Assembly (NCBI GenBank): GCA_023512835.1
Contig: CM042091.1
Location: 40,190,107 to 40,254,106 of the forward strand
Source: Taxillus chinensis
Taxonomy: Eukaryota > Streptophyta > Magnoliopsida > Santalales > Loranthaceae
Direction of reading: 5' to 3'
Length of the DNA: 64,000 nt
Part shown: in pieces, positions 1 through 11,086 of the stretch
Layout of the letters: each line of letters starts with the position of its first letter
Numbering within the stretch: the first letter of the stretch is position 1
Notes under the pieces: generated by a model
What the model was told of the DNA's origin: nothing
Database searches by the model: none
The model's input: the letters and a program-made list of their open reading frames with translations, nothing else
Made by a program: the position numbers and the translations under genes

Positions 1-1330
1 TAGAATCTGGAAATAAAAAATACTGCATTAATAATACAGCATTAAATGCTGCAATCAATGCAATACAGCCAATGCCTTTAAATCAAGTCTTCCGTCCACG
101 TGAAAAAAAAAAGGAGAGAACACCCAGATTACGCCCCAAAAAATCCCTCTCTGATTTGTTGCCATTCTCTCTCAAATTCGCCCAACTCCTGCATTCAAAA
201 AACAACCTTCTGCCATTCCAAAACCAAAAATCGTTCATTCTTTTTAAATCCTCTTTCCCTAATATCTTGTTACAACTCTCTTTTTCCCGAAAAAAAAAAA
301 AAAAAAAAAAAAAACAAGCACCTCCAGTTCTCGGTTTAGTTAATTTGTATTAGTTTCTTTATTACTTTTCAGCCTATTTTCCTTCTTTTTTGTGTGTTGT
401 TAGTATATGTTGTATTTTCCTTGTATTTTTTTTGTTTTTGTATGTTGTTGATATATGTTGTATGCTGTAATATGTAAAGAATAGTAAAGAATGGTAAAAA
501 AGGAGAGGGATAGCAAATAGAGGCATAAAAAAGAAGGTACATAGCTTTATTTTTATTTGTGGATGTCACAATCACATACTCCACATTTATTTTAATATAT
601 GTGTGTCTTTAGTCAAAAACAAAAATAAAAAATAAAAATAAGTTTTAAGTTTTTACTTGTGAGTTAGGTTCAATTCTTTCAAAAAAAAAAAAAAAAAAGG
701 GAGTTTTCAAAAAAAAAAAACAAAATAAACCAAAAAAAAAAACGTTTTTACACTAAAAACCAAAAAAAAAGGTTTTAAAAAAAAAAGAGAACAATTCAAC
801 TTTAAGACTTCAATTTCCAAAATAACAAAAAAACAAAAACGTTTTCAAGACAAAAAAAAAATACATATTTTCAAAGCCCCCCCCCCCCCAAAAAAAAAAA
901 AAAAAGAACAAAACAAACAAAAAATAAATATTTTCAGACTAAAAACTAAAAGATTTCATTTTCTACTTCAAGCAAAAAGCCAAAACTTTAGGATTCCCTT
1001 TAGAAATTTAGGATAAATCAATTTGAACCCTAAACTTTAACAAATAACTTAGCTAAAAATCATAGACTTAACCCAATCATGGTAGTGATAATAAATAGAA
1101 AACCTTCTTCTCCGAAAATAGATACCGAAAGGGCGTTGTAGGGGTGCTAATCCTTCCCTACACGTAACTAACTCTTGAACCCTTCTCTGATGACGCATAC
1201 CACACCTTAAACTACTCAAAGTAGAGGGTATCCAACTGTATCCCAAAAACAGTTGGTGGCGACTCCAAATTTCTCACCATTGGTTTAGTTTGAGCCCACC
1301 CCAAAAGAGCCTGGACGAAAACCAGTGATG
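1..1330 (+). mobile_element. 3' part of a Tat-like Ty3/Gypsy LTR and leader (partial)
   Basis: This stretch has no convincing gene. It is A-rich with many homopolymer runs (A-runs near 290-314 and 680-900, a C-run near 877-889). From about 1129 it has the look of the 3' end of a Tat/Ogre-type Gypsy LTR: a segment on the pattern GGGGTGCTAATCCTTCCC followed by CACGTAACTAACTC, then GGTGGCGACTCC near 1255, the usual start of the leader in such elements. A related block occurs on the minus strand at about 54.7-54.83 kb. The lineage call is from memory of family patterns. No Tat gag or pol follows, because another Gypsy remnant begins at 1525. Confidence 0.5.
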
Positions 1331-1524
1331 ACACTCGTTATGAGTGTGGATATGTATTATTGTGATGTGTGGTTGTGGTTGTGGTTATGGTAGCCTGGGT
1401 GGCTTGCTTATGTGTTATCTAGATTATGAGTACCTTAAAGTTAAAGTCCTGATTATAAACTCCTTGTGTATTATTGTCACGACATTGCACATGTGCACTT
1501 ATCATGTAGATATTAGGAGCATGA

Positions 1525-1742
1525 TGTCACGGTCCAGAGCCTCAGAACACATTTTTGTAACATATTTGAGTCATTTGTAATGATTTTATAGCTTGTAGAG
1601 TGAGTTAGCACTTATATAGGCTATTTGTACTCTCGCACCAACTTGATGTTTCTTAGTGCTAGTTGTAAAAATGCTCTAAATCTTATATGTAAAGCAAGGT
1701 TCTAGTGTTAAAACTTGTACTTGACATTTGTTCTAATATAAG
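1525..1742 (+). repeat. truncated 5' LTR of a chromodomain Gypsy element
   Basis: It begins TGTCACGG and matches 5705-5922 almost base for base (about 218 bp, few substitutions). The right-hand copy continues to 6089, so this copy lacks about 167 bp of its 3' end. It breaks off at AATATAAG and is joined directly to the RNase H end of pol, which also carries AATATAAG, suggesting a microhomology deletion that removed PBS, gag, protease and RT. Confidence 0.8.
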
Positions 1743-3308
1743 CTACAATATAAGTCGGGCAAAGCAAATGTTGTAGCCGATGCACTGAGTCGGAAGGTAG
1801 AGTTAGCGGCCTTGTCTTCCACTAACACAACGAGGAGCAACTTCCTTGATCGAATCAAGGAAGGAATGGCACATGACCTTGTAGCCAACAAGTTGCTTAA
1901 GTTGGCTACTGACGGGAAGACTCATCGGTTTTGGGTAAAAGATGGCGTACTGATGACAATTGGACAACGAGTCTTTGTTCCGAGATGGGGGAATTTGCGA
2001 AAAGATATTCTGAAGGAGTGCTATGATGCATTATGGGCCGGTCACCCAGGTATGGCACGCACACTCGCCTTCATCAATCGACAATATTATTGGCCACAAA
2101 TGTCGGATGATGTCAAACCTGTCTCGTTTGCTAGTAAGACAAGATAGAGCAGCAGTAGTTTGCGAGACTTCTGGAACCCCCGCCGATTCCTGAATGACCA
2201 TCGGAAAGTGTCTCGATGGATTTGATTGTGGCCCTACCCAAGTCTGACGGATTTGGGAGCATCATGGTGGTGGATCGATTCAGCAAGTATGCAACATTCA
2301 TTCCAACATCACCTGATTGCAAAGTTGATGAAGCAGCCTGCCTATTTTTCAAAAATGTAGTGAAGTTATGGGGAATTCCAAACAGCATCATAAGTGATCG
2401 AGATCCCTACTTCACAGGAAAATTTTAGCGCGAGCTGTTCAAACTGTTGGGGACAGAATTGAACTTCTCCACAAGTTTCCATCCCCAAACTGACGGCCAG
2501 ATAGAGTGCATCAATGCTCTTCTGGAGTAGTATTTGTGGCACTACGTTAATGCCCACCAACGAGACTGGGCGAAGTTGCTCGATGTTGCTTAGTTCTTGT
2601 ATAACCTCCAACGGAGTGAAGCAGTAGGGAAAAGCCCATTCGAAATTGCCATGGGGCAGCAACCACTTACTCCGAGTGTTGTTCTCTCACCTTACATAGG
2701 CAACAATCCCTCCACTTACAAAGTCGTAAAGGAGTGGCAAAAAGAATCAGACATTAAAAGAGCATGTCTCAACAAGGCTGCCAAGCGGATAAAGAAATGG
2801 GCCAATGCCAAGTGATGTATGAAGGAGTTTGCGGTTGGAGACAATGTGATGGTAAAGTTATTGCCCAATTAGTTCAAGTCTCTCCGCCAAGTACAAAAAG
2901 GCTTGGTTCGAAGATATGAAGGCCCCTTTCCAATTCTCAAACGGATAGGGAAGACTGCCTACTAAGTCCAACTTCTTTCAAAGCTGAAGATCCACAACAT
3001 TATCCATGCAAGCCTGTTGAAGCCATTTTATAAAGACGCCGAAGATCCAAGTCATGGAGAATCAAGTCGAGCACCCACCGTCGTTGTCACCACGTTCGAC
3101 AAAGAAGTGGAGCACATCTTGGTCGATTGGGTGATACGAAGATGAGGAGTTCTCAACTACTCGGAGTACTTGATCAAGTGGAAGGGTCTACCTGATCAAA
3201 AGAACAGTTGGGAGCATAAAGACCTATTGTGGCAGTTCGCGGACCACATCAAGTGCTACAAGGAAACGGACGTGATGGGGACGTCACGAGCTTAAGTGGG
3301 AGAGGATG
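1743..3308 (+). pseudogene. Gypsy pol remnant: RNase H end, integrase, chromodomain
   Basis: Degenerate 3' half of a Ty3/Gypsy polyprotein. In order: the RNase H end motif (NVVADALSRK, about 1768-1797); the H2C2-type zinc-binding region (ILKECYDALWAGHPGMARTL, about 2005-2065); the integrase core with VDRFSKY (about 2272), SDRD (about 2394) and HPQTDGQ (about 2482); the GPF-like linker (about 2900); and a C-terminal chromodomain (EYLIKWKGLPDQ near 3162, then SWE). In-frame stops interrupt it near 2427, 2528 and 2592, and the upstream RT is missing, so it is dead. It resembles the Gypsy element at 47.3-53.1 kb but is not the same copy. A purine-rich GGGAGAGGA at 3298-3306 is the likely polypurine tract. 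Confidence 0.88.
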
Positions 3309-5701
3309 TGTCACGCCCTCAAATTCCAGGGAACCCGGAATCGGGTACATGACTTCCCCTTGCCTGCACCCGAAAGGTCAAGGGGTTGGTGACTAGCACC
3401 AATAGAGACTACACCGCGGGTGCTGTCTCAAATATGCAACCCTGTACAGTTATACATCAAGGGTAATCCTGTATTTTCCCATACATCATCATGCATACAA
3501 TGAGTCAAATAGTCATACAGACATCACATCATACAGTATGCAAATATAACTGTCCACGGACCCATGTTCGGGATATCACATAAAACAATACAGAATATAA
3601 TACTGTATCATACATCAGAGTAGTGGGCGTCCTCCTGGAAGAAAGTCCTCCACTAGTCTCGGGTCACACTTGAAAAAGGTAAACTAGCAAGTAGGGGTGA
3701 GCGACAAGCTCAGTAGGTGACCCCAAAACCCCACATCATGCAACACATATAAGTCTATACTATATGCTCAGTGTACTTGTGTACCGTGTAGTGTGCACAA
3801 TCATCAGGACTCAGCCTGCAAACCAACATCAGGACCCATCCTGCCCACAAAGGACAACTTGTCCACGATCCTTCACGGGATCCCAGCTCAGGGCACTCAG
3901 CCCTAGCTCCACGAGCTCAACGGCTCAACTCAGGCCTTAGCCTATCCCCAGCCACAATGCAATATGCCCGGCCACACAATCGCCACACAGGCCTGCCATC
4001 GGCGCATATGCCTGCCCCGGCCATAGTGGCTATACAGGCCTTAGCCTCACGGTGAGAACCCAAACAAGTCACGGAGTCCATGCCCCAATACCTCACACCA
4101 ACATACTAACATTAGTATAGCATGTCATTCTCAACATTTCCTTTAGAACTGTAGCCAGTCTTCGCAAGTAAATCCTCAATCCTTGATTTATGAAGGAAGT
4201 ACCCATAGCAGCTATTTTCTTGAAATCAAAAGTCCCGGCATTGGGTTCCCATATCATAAATAAGATAATCTGATTTTTGGGGATTTTTCTGAGTTGTCTA
4301 ACCCCACTTTCCCGAAAGTCACTACTACGAACTTTTGGGTTTTCCGAGATTTTACACTAAAACTCAATTTTCACATTTTGAAAGAGTGGGAATTAATTTT
4401 TCTAGTATTTTTCTTTGAATCCAAATGGGGGATATTTCGTTATTTACATAGTAACTTAAGTATAATACTTGGGTATAGGTTACAGTGTAAATAAGTCCAG
4501 TCCAGTGCTGTCCAGTGTCCAGTTACACTGTAGGAGCTGCGACTCATAGCTCAGAACCTGCAACTCGTAGCTGCGGAACGGCGACTCGTAGCTGCGGAGT
4601 GCGGAACTGCAGCGCGCCTCGAAGACTCGAAGCGAGGCTACGACCTTTGACCTACGAGGCAACGAACTTCGACCCTTCGGCTACGAACTATGAGGCTACG
4701 AACCTTCGAACTACGAGGCTACGAACTACGGGTCTACGAACTACGACCCTACGACCCAGAACTTCAGATTTTCGTTAGTTCGACCCAGTAACACGCCCAG
4801 GGTACTGTTCATCGTTATTTTTGCCTGTTCTTCGTCTGGAACGCGCCCAGAAATTCCCAGACGCTCACAAACACCCCTGTTTTGCAACAAACTACGATAT
4901 CTACCTCAAAATGCGTCCAGAACGCCTCTAAATCACGCAGAAATAACATAAACACGTATAAAATTCCAGATTTCCAGAAATCTAGATCTAAACCCAGATT
5001 TCCATGGTTGACTTATCAACCCTCATGAAAAACACAGTTAATCAATCCCAAAATCACAGAAACATATATCCACAATGATATAAAACAGTTTTTAACTACC
5101 GATCTTGTGCTAAACCATTAGATCTAACCTAAAATTGGTTTTCCCCAAATTCTAGGGTTCATGCTCAATTTCATAAATCATGATAAATTCGTGCAGATCC
5201 AAAACAAGAGAGAGATAAGAAGTTCAAGGACTCCTACTTGAAGTGAATCTTTGAGCTCCACGAACCCAAATCGTCCCAAATCGCTAAGGCCTCCAAGCTC
5301 TCTCTCTCTCAAACGCATAAACGTGAAACGTAAAGTGAAAGTTTTTTTTTCCTGCTATTTATATTTCTGCCAGTCAACTGACCTAGTCAACCATTGACCA
5401 GTCAATAATTGACCTCCCAACACAAAAATTTACCTCCAAGGCCCCGAACTCCAAATTGAGTCAAACTATAGTCAAAATGCTCGAAATGACGAGCACAACA
5501 CTAAACAGATATTATTACACCCAAATGCAAAGTCAACCAATAAACCCTGAAAAGTCAACAGTCAGGTCAAACGGGGCCCCGACTCGGAATCGGGCCCAAG
5601 TACAGTCAAAATGCTCACATCGATGACTACACTACCGTCTAGATAGTTACATTCCCATAGAATGACTATCTTTCAAAACTACCCAAATACGAGTCTTTAC
5701 A
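3309..5701. mobile_element. 2.4-kb TG...CA insertion, candidate solo LTR
   Basis: The segment starts TGTCACGCCC and ends TTTACA, the TG...CA form of an LTR. It lies exactly between the polypurine tract of the surrounding Gypsy remnant and that element's 3' LTR. It is flanked by GGATG (3304-3308) and AGATG (5702-5706), a 5-bp target duplication with one mismatch. Removing it restores the normal PPT-LTR junction. No coding region is visible. From 4515 to 4770 it carries a degenerate short repeat on the theme CTACGAAC. A solo LTR is the best reading; no second copy of this LTR is in the window. Confidence 0.6.
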
Positions 5702-5704
5702 AGA

Positions 5705-6089
5705 TGTCACGGTCTAGAGCCTCACAGCACACTTTTGTAACATATTTGAGTCATTTGTAATGATTGTATAGCTTGTAGAATGATTTAGCACTTGTATAGT
5801 CAATTTGTACTCTCGCACCAACTTGATGTTTCCTAGTGCCAGTTGTAAAAATGCTCTAAATCTTATATATAAAGCAAAGCTTTAGTGTTAAAACTTGTAC
5901 TTGACATTTGTTCTAATATAAGTTTTCTTACTTTCGGGCATTCTCTATAACTTCCGCTAATCGTTACCTGTTGTCCTAAACGACTCTAAACATTCACTCG
6001 AACTTAAAAGGCTTACTTAATTCATGAAGTTTTCGCTAAGTGACTAAGTGTTGCACGAGTTAGCTCGTCGTAAGACTAACTCTGTGACA
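5705..6089 (+). repeat. 3' LTR of the chromodomain Gypsy remnant
   Basis: A 385-bp LTR starting TGTCACGG and ending CTGTGACA, so the ends form the short inverted repeat TGTCA/TGACA. Its first 218 bp are repeated at 1525-1742. The flanks (CATGA before 1525, ATAAG after 6089) do not match, so no target duplication survives. Confidence 0.8.
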
Positions 6090-7400
6090 ATAAGATGGGC
6101 TAGGGAGGCATGATCCCTACTAAGCTGTGGTTGCTCATCCCTCTTGTTGTGATTTGTTTTTCTTTTCAGGAACATACATGTATTAGGCAGGACACCAAGG
6201 TGGAAGACTAAGTTTATTGTTTTGTTATTTTTAATATTAAGTTATTTTAAGGAAACAGATGTAATTCTATTGGGGAATGATGTAAAAAAGATTTGACAGT
6301 CTAATAAAACATGTGGTTTGGCTTGTCAATACTTGTTATATTTGTTTGTGATATTTTGTGTAGTATTGTTTAACCCAACTCCTTGCCCACTGGGTGCGTA
6401 AAGGGGAGTCACTAACATGTTTCCTTGGGTTAGAAATCCAAAACGTAACATAAATCATGTTGTCGTGATTAGTAGGAGTGTACGACAGTGGATATGGTAT
6501 GGCATGGTGTGATGATAGTCATGGGTCAGTGCAGCAGGAAATGGTTGTTGCATGTCTAGCATCACCCCATGTCGAGTCAATGCCTAATTCCTGATGCCAC
6601 ATCATAGTCTTTGATGAGTAGTGCTAGGTACAATCGGTGTTGTAGCATCTTTGCGTCCCTAGCTGACGTGGAATAAGCCACATTAACATTTTTTCCACGA
6701 TTTGGTGCACTTTTGAATTATCGCTTGAGCTCCTGCTCGAGGCGTGCTCGAGGTTGAGGCTCAAGAAGGTCTCGAGCATCGAGTAAGCTTCGATCAGACA
6801 TCAATCATCTCTCTCATGGGCAGATCTACATGTTTCTGGGTTTCGTCAACTGTAATTTCCGATGAAAATTTCAAACGGCCATAACTTTGTGCACAGTGGT
6901 CCGATTTAGGTCCATTTTTTTGATTTGTAGGTATCGACGAGATGCACGAGTTCCAAATACTCATAAGAGGTTTGCCGAAACGTATACTCTTTCACCTTTA
7001 AATCCAAATTTTATGCCATGTTCTTTTTTCTCCTGTTTAGATGCACCGTTTGAGTCCCATCCCTACCTTTCCTTTTCTGCTCTCTTTCTCTTTATCTCAG
7101 ATGTGGTGTGCTGTGCATTAAATTTTAAGTAATTTTATAGACATGACAATTGCCACATCAGCCGAAAACGCAACACCGGTTACTTTTAGCCTTTTTCGTC
7201 TTTGATACACCAGTATTGTCAGATATCTTTCAATCCGTGTTGTGCTGTCATTGATAGATGTTTTATAGACCTAACGACTTTTTCAATTATATTTTTATTA
7301 AATAATAAAAATATAACTGAAATGAAAAATATTAGGCAGTAGTGTCGTAAATCTAATTTTGATATTAGGCCATTTTAGTTAAATCAACTAAGAAATTCCA
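6090..7400. other. gene-free upstream region, mixed repeat debris
   Basis: No gene is supported. A purine/pyrimidine-skewed block near 6720-6790 repeats the theme GCTCGAG, and 6830-7000 resembles the conserved tract of some plant LTR retrotransposons (CATAACTTTGTGCACAGTGG at about 6882). A small reading frame at 6887-7132 has no recognisable domain. This region would include any distal promoter of the ASNSD1-like gene, but I see no specific element. Confidence 0.4.
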
Positions 7401-7407
7401 TATAAAC

Positions 7408-7413
7408 AAAAAA
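7408..7413 (-). terminator. Pol III T-run terminator of tRNA-Thr
   Basis: A run of six A on the + strand (TTTTTT on the transcribed sense) lies 21 nt past the tRNA 3' end, as expected for Pol III termination. Confidence 0.6.
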
Positions 7414-7434
7414 CCAAAATAATATCATACAAGA

Positions 7435-7506
7435 AGCCCCCGGCGAGGATCGAACTCGCGACCTTTCGCTTACGAAGCGAACGCACTACCACTATGCTAC
7501 GGAGGC
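7435..7506 (-). tRNA. tRNA-Thr(CGU)
   Basis: The reverse complement folds as a complete 72-nt cloverleaf. The acceptor stem is GCCTCCG paired with CGGGGGC (one G-T pair). The D arm is GCAT/GTGC. The anticodon stem TTCGC/GCGAA encloses loop TTCGTAA, giving anticodon CGT (threonine, codon ACG). The T arm is GCGAG-TTCGATC-CTCGC, with discriminator T. There is no intron and no encoded CCA, as expected for a plant nuclear tRNA. Internal A-box and B-box (GAGTTCGATCC) positions look normal. It is divergent from the ASNSD1-like gene, with 127 bp between the tRNA 5' end and that start codon. Confidence 0.95.
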
Positions 7507-7633
7507 AGTTCGTTTCCGAAAGTCAGAAACATAATTGTAATTGATTATCTTTGATATTCGTTTGCAACTTTCGGAGCCAAGACCTCTCCAAAAACATGCA
7601 GAGAGCTTGTCAGGGCCGCCGCGGAAGCGAACT

Positions 7634-10600
7634 ATGTGCGGAATCGGGCTACTCGTATCCGGCGTACGCTTTGATCTGTCATCCCTGTTCCCGTCTCACG
7701 TACCTCCGACACCCCAACCTCATCAAGAAGTAAGCATACGATTCGTTGAATCAAATGCGTTGAAATTTTATATTTTTTCATTGTTTCCGCCCCCTGTAAT
7801 TTTATCGTACTTGTCACTGTCTTCAATTTTCACGACAGGCCTGGTTTTGAATGGCGAAAATGCATGCTGATTTAAAATTTTGAATTGCTTTTCCCCCACG
7901 ACAAAGACTAGTCCAAAGAGCGAAAATATTGAGGGAAAAAAAACTAACTTTCATGTTTTCTGAACATTGAGTTATGGCTTAGTGTCATACTTACATCCAT
8001 TGTTATATGGGTTTTGGAAGAAAAAAAGCTTGGGGCTTATTTTCGCCTGTATAGTGTTTCTGGGTCATGCATGGATTTTGTTGTTGCACAAAATTAGATG
8101 CAGGAGAATAAAATATGAAACTTTATGTTTTCTGATATACTAGTCATGGCTTGTGTTTACCATGCATTAAATGGTGTTTGGAAGAAAAGGGTAGGAGTAT
8201 AGTTTTTGTGTGCATAGTATTTCTGGGTTATGCATGATTGATGAACATTTTTATGTATCATACAGAAATAGATATAGATTCTGATTCTGTGGAGTTATGA
8301 ATGAAATCACACCACCCCCTCCCCCCCTCCCCCCCTCCCCCTGCATGGGTGTGCCATTTTCTTCTCTGTGGACTCAAGTTGTAATCTTCATTGGCTAATC
8401 AGGTGGAGATTTCAGTAGAAGATCTTGAAGTAGTTTTGCATAGGCGGGGTCCTGATAGCTTGGGAACCAGGAAGGTTTTTCTTGATTCAAAGGTTTCTAG
8501 TTCTGATGGGGCACATGAATTGTTGTGTATCACGGAGCAATCAAAGGCAATAAATGGGGATGGCTCCTGTAGGAATAAATTTGACTGCATAGACGCAGTA
8601 ATTGGTGGAACTATTAAACCCCAAAATGGTTTCAGTATACCAAAGAATGTTCCAGAACTGCACTTTATTGGTTCCACTTTACAACTCAGGGGAGTTAATC
8701 CTATTTTTCAGCCTCTTGTTGATGATTACGAGAATATCCTTCTTTATAATGGTAAGGTAGTTCCTTCCTCCCTGTAGGAGCTTCAAGTTGGACAAATTTT
8801 CTGATCAAGAAAAAACAAATTAAAATTCACAACTTTAAAGATCTATAAGCAAATGTATGCATGCAATAAAATGAGATAGAGATTTTTTTTATGTGACTTA
8901 CATATTACTATTAACGTTAAACTATATATTTTCTTTTACTGGGCTTTTATGTTGTCATGAATATTGATATCACATGCTTGCCTATGTAATTAAAATTGTT
9001 TATCTGCATCTGAAAAATTGCCATTCATGTGTTATCAACGTTCTTTTGGCAGTTCATTCCTTTAAATTGATGACTAATTCATTTGATTTTTCATTGGATG
9101 CTGCTATCAAAGGTGAGATCTTTGGAGGAGTTTCAGTTGGCTTCTCCAGCAATGATGCTGAAATTCTTTTGCATGCCCTGCGAAATTGCTGCTCATGTGA
9201 CTCCTCCATTGCATGCCATTGTGCTACAAGGGGGAGAAGATCTGTTCCAGAGCTTCTTTCTGTAATTAAGGGTCCATGGGCTGTAGTCTATTGGCAGGTA
9301 TCCTTGGCTGGTACATACTTGTAATGATTTTATATGGTGCAGTATTTGTTGTTCAGTACAATACTTTTTGAGATGTCACCTACTCTGTCTTGTTTAGAAA
9401 AGTTCTAGCACCTTGTGGTTTGGTCGAGATGCATTTGGAAGGAGAAGTCTTCTTGTTCATTGGCCAACGTCACAAGACTCTAGACTTCTGCTATCTTCTG
9501 TATCGACCCCTTCTTTGCCTAACTGGAATAATGGTACACAGCTTCTGACAAAGCTCTTCTCAGTATTTTGTCAAATTTTATTTAATTTTGTCTTTCTTCT
9601 CTCTTGAGCATGTTTATCAAGTGACATGCTTTTTTGGCGTGTAGATGTTGAACTGGGCATGGGAAACCTTTATTTTTGGGAAGAGCTACCGTGTGGTGTG
9701 TACGGTCTCCATGTTAGGTCTTCAAAATTGGTAGGATGCCTTACTGGTGAAGTCAAAAAGCACGAATGGACAAACTCAATGCTAAGAGAACTGATTAAAT
9801 GGGAAAGAAATTCTGTTGAACCCAAGCCTGAGGAATTACAGCTTTTCTGCAGTAAGCTTCCTAGATGCACCATGATATGCATTTATTTATGGTGCCTTCT
9901 GAATGAAGTTTATATCATATTCCGCTGCATGTTCTTCTATGTTGAATAATGAGGGTTCTTGCGGGACTTCTTTTTTGTCTATTAAGATGTTTCTGTTTAT
10001 AAACAGGAGCATATTCCAAAAAACGATAAAATCAAACTGTCACAAACAGTTCTAGAGTTTTAAACAGGTGTGTAAACAAAAAACTCCCACACCCTCTATG
10101 TATTCTGGTGAAAAAAATGATAAAATCAAACTGTCACAAACACTTTTAGAGTAACTGGTCTGTAAACAAAAAACTCCCACACCCTCTGTATTCTGGTCAA
10201 ATTACAATTTTACTTAGAAATAGGCATTATTATGTCTAGCACTCTGAATATTGGTTCTTTCAATGTCGCTGTTTTGACTTTGTTGGACCTGTGAGCTTCA
10301 GATTCAACACCAGCACAAAGAGTATTGAATGCTCTGAGAGAAGCTGTAATCCGTCGCAGCATCAAACATGCATTTTTTCAGGTCAGAGTGGCTATGTTGG
10401 TGAAATAAATTGAGCTTCAAGTATTTCTTTCATAATTTTTCTATGATGAAATTATTGTAGAAGTATCCAATACCTCATGTATATTAAAGTAAAATGTATT
10501 TGATAGGTCTCTGACCATAATTATTTCATGTTTACAATAATTTTCGGGATATTTGGGATGTCTAATTATATTGATTATTCATCCATTTTGGTGGCTTCTT

Positions 10601-11086
10601 TACTGATCTATTTTTACAATTCATTTTAAGATCACTTTAAATATAGAGAGTCATTAGCTCCTATGTTTTACAAATTGAGTAGTACTCAGATCGGTTCAAT
10701 CACGCTGCAAAAAAACTTGGTCTATTTCTTTGATGCATGTCTAAAGGGTGTCCAAATTTGAAATCTGGTTGTCTACAGCCACAAAAGTGGCAGTTCAGTT
10801 TTCTGTGAGGAGATGATTACTTACGAAAGAATTTCGTCTGTTGTATAATACTTGCCTGGAAAATAGGATAGTGTGATCATGCATCTGATGTGTCATGTAA
10901 TTTGCCAACTTTATTATTATTATTCTAGGATCTAACCTGGGTGTTGCATCATACAATTATCTGGATTGAATGCATAGGAACCAAAAGCCAGAGAAGTGGA
11001 GCATGTTCCAGTGGCCATTCTTTTTTCTGGTGGCTTGGATTCAATGATACTTGCTGCCTTATTGAATGAATGTCTAGAACCTTGCT
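7634..11086 (+). CDS. ASNSD1: ASNSD1-like exons 1-7: amidotransferase domain through PP-loop
   Basis: This island encodes residues 1-388. Exon 1 (7634-7729) gives the catalytic N-terminus and ends at a GTAAGC donor. Exon 2 (8403-8751) begins VEISVEDLE and splits the Gly149 codon with exon 3 (9113-9297, [20 protein letters not shown]). Exons 4 and 5 (9398-9533, 9645-9851) complete the amidotransferase fold. Exon 6 (10302-10381) carries [14 protein letters not shown], characteristic of ASNSD1 proteins between the two domains. Exon 7 (10978-11086) carries the ATP-binding SGGLDS. Introns 1-6 are 95 to about 670 bp, normal in size. Intron 1 has a C-rich pyrimidine tract at about 8321-8341. Confidence 0.93.

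Noticed and set aside
72..353. Two overlapping small reading frames rich in Lys
   Set aside because: Driven by A-runs in low-complexity LTR-like DNA; no domain, splice or codon support.
4294..4778. Reading frames at 4294-4494 and 4515-4778
   Set aside because: The second is a translation of the CTACGA-type repeat array; the first has no domain. Both lie inside the TG...CA insertion.
6887..7132. 81-residue reading frame upstream of the tRNA
   Set aside because: No recognisable domain, and the surrounding text resembles conserved non-coding LTR sequence.
7541..7633. In-frame upstream ATG of the ASNSD1-like gene
   Set aside because: Using it would bury the catalytic Cys that must be residue 2; the MCGIG start at 7634 fits the family.
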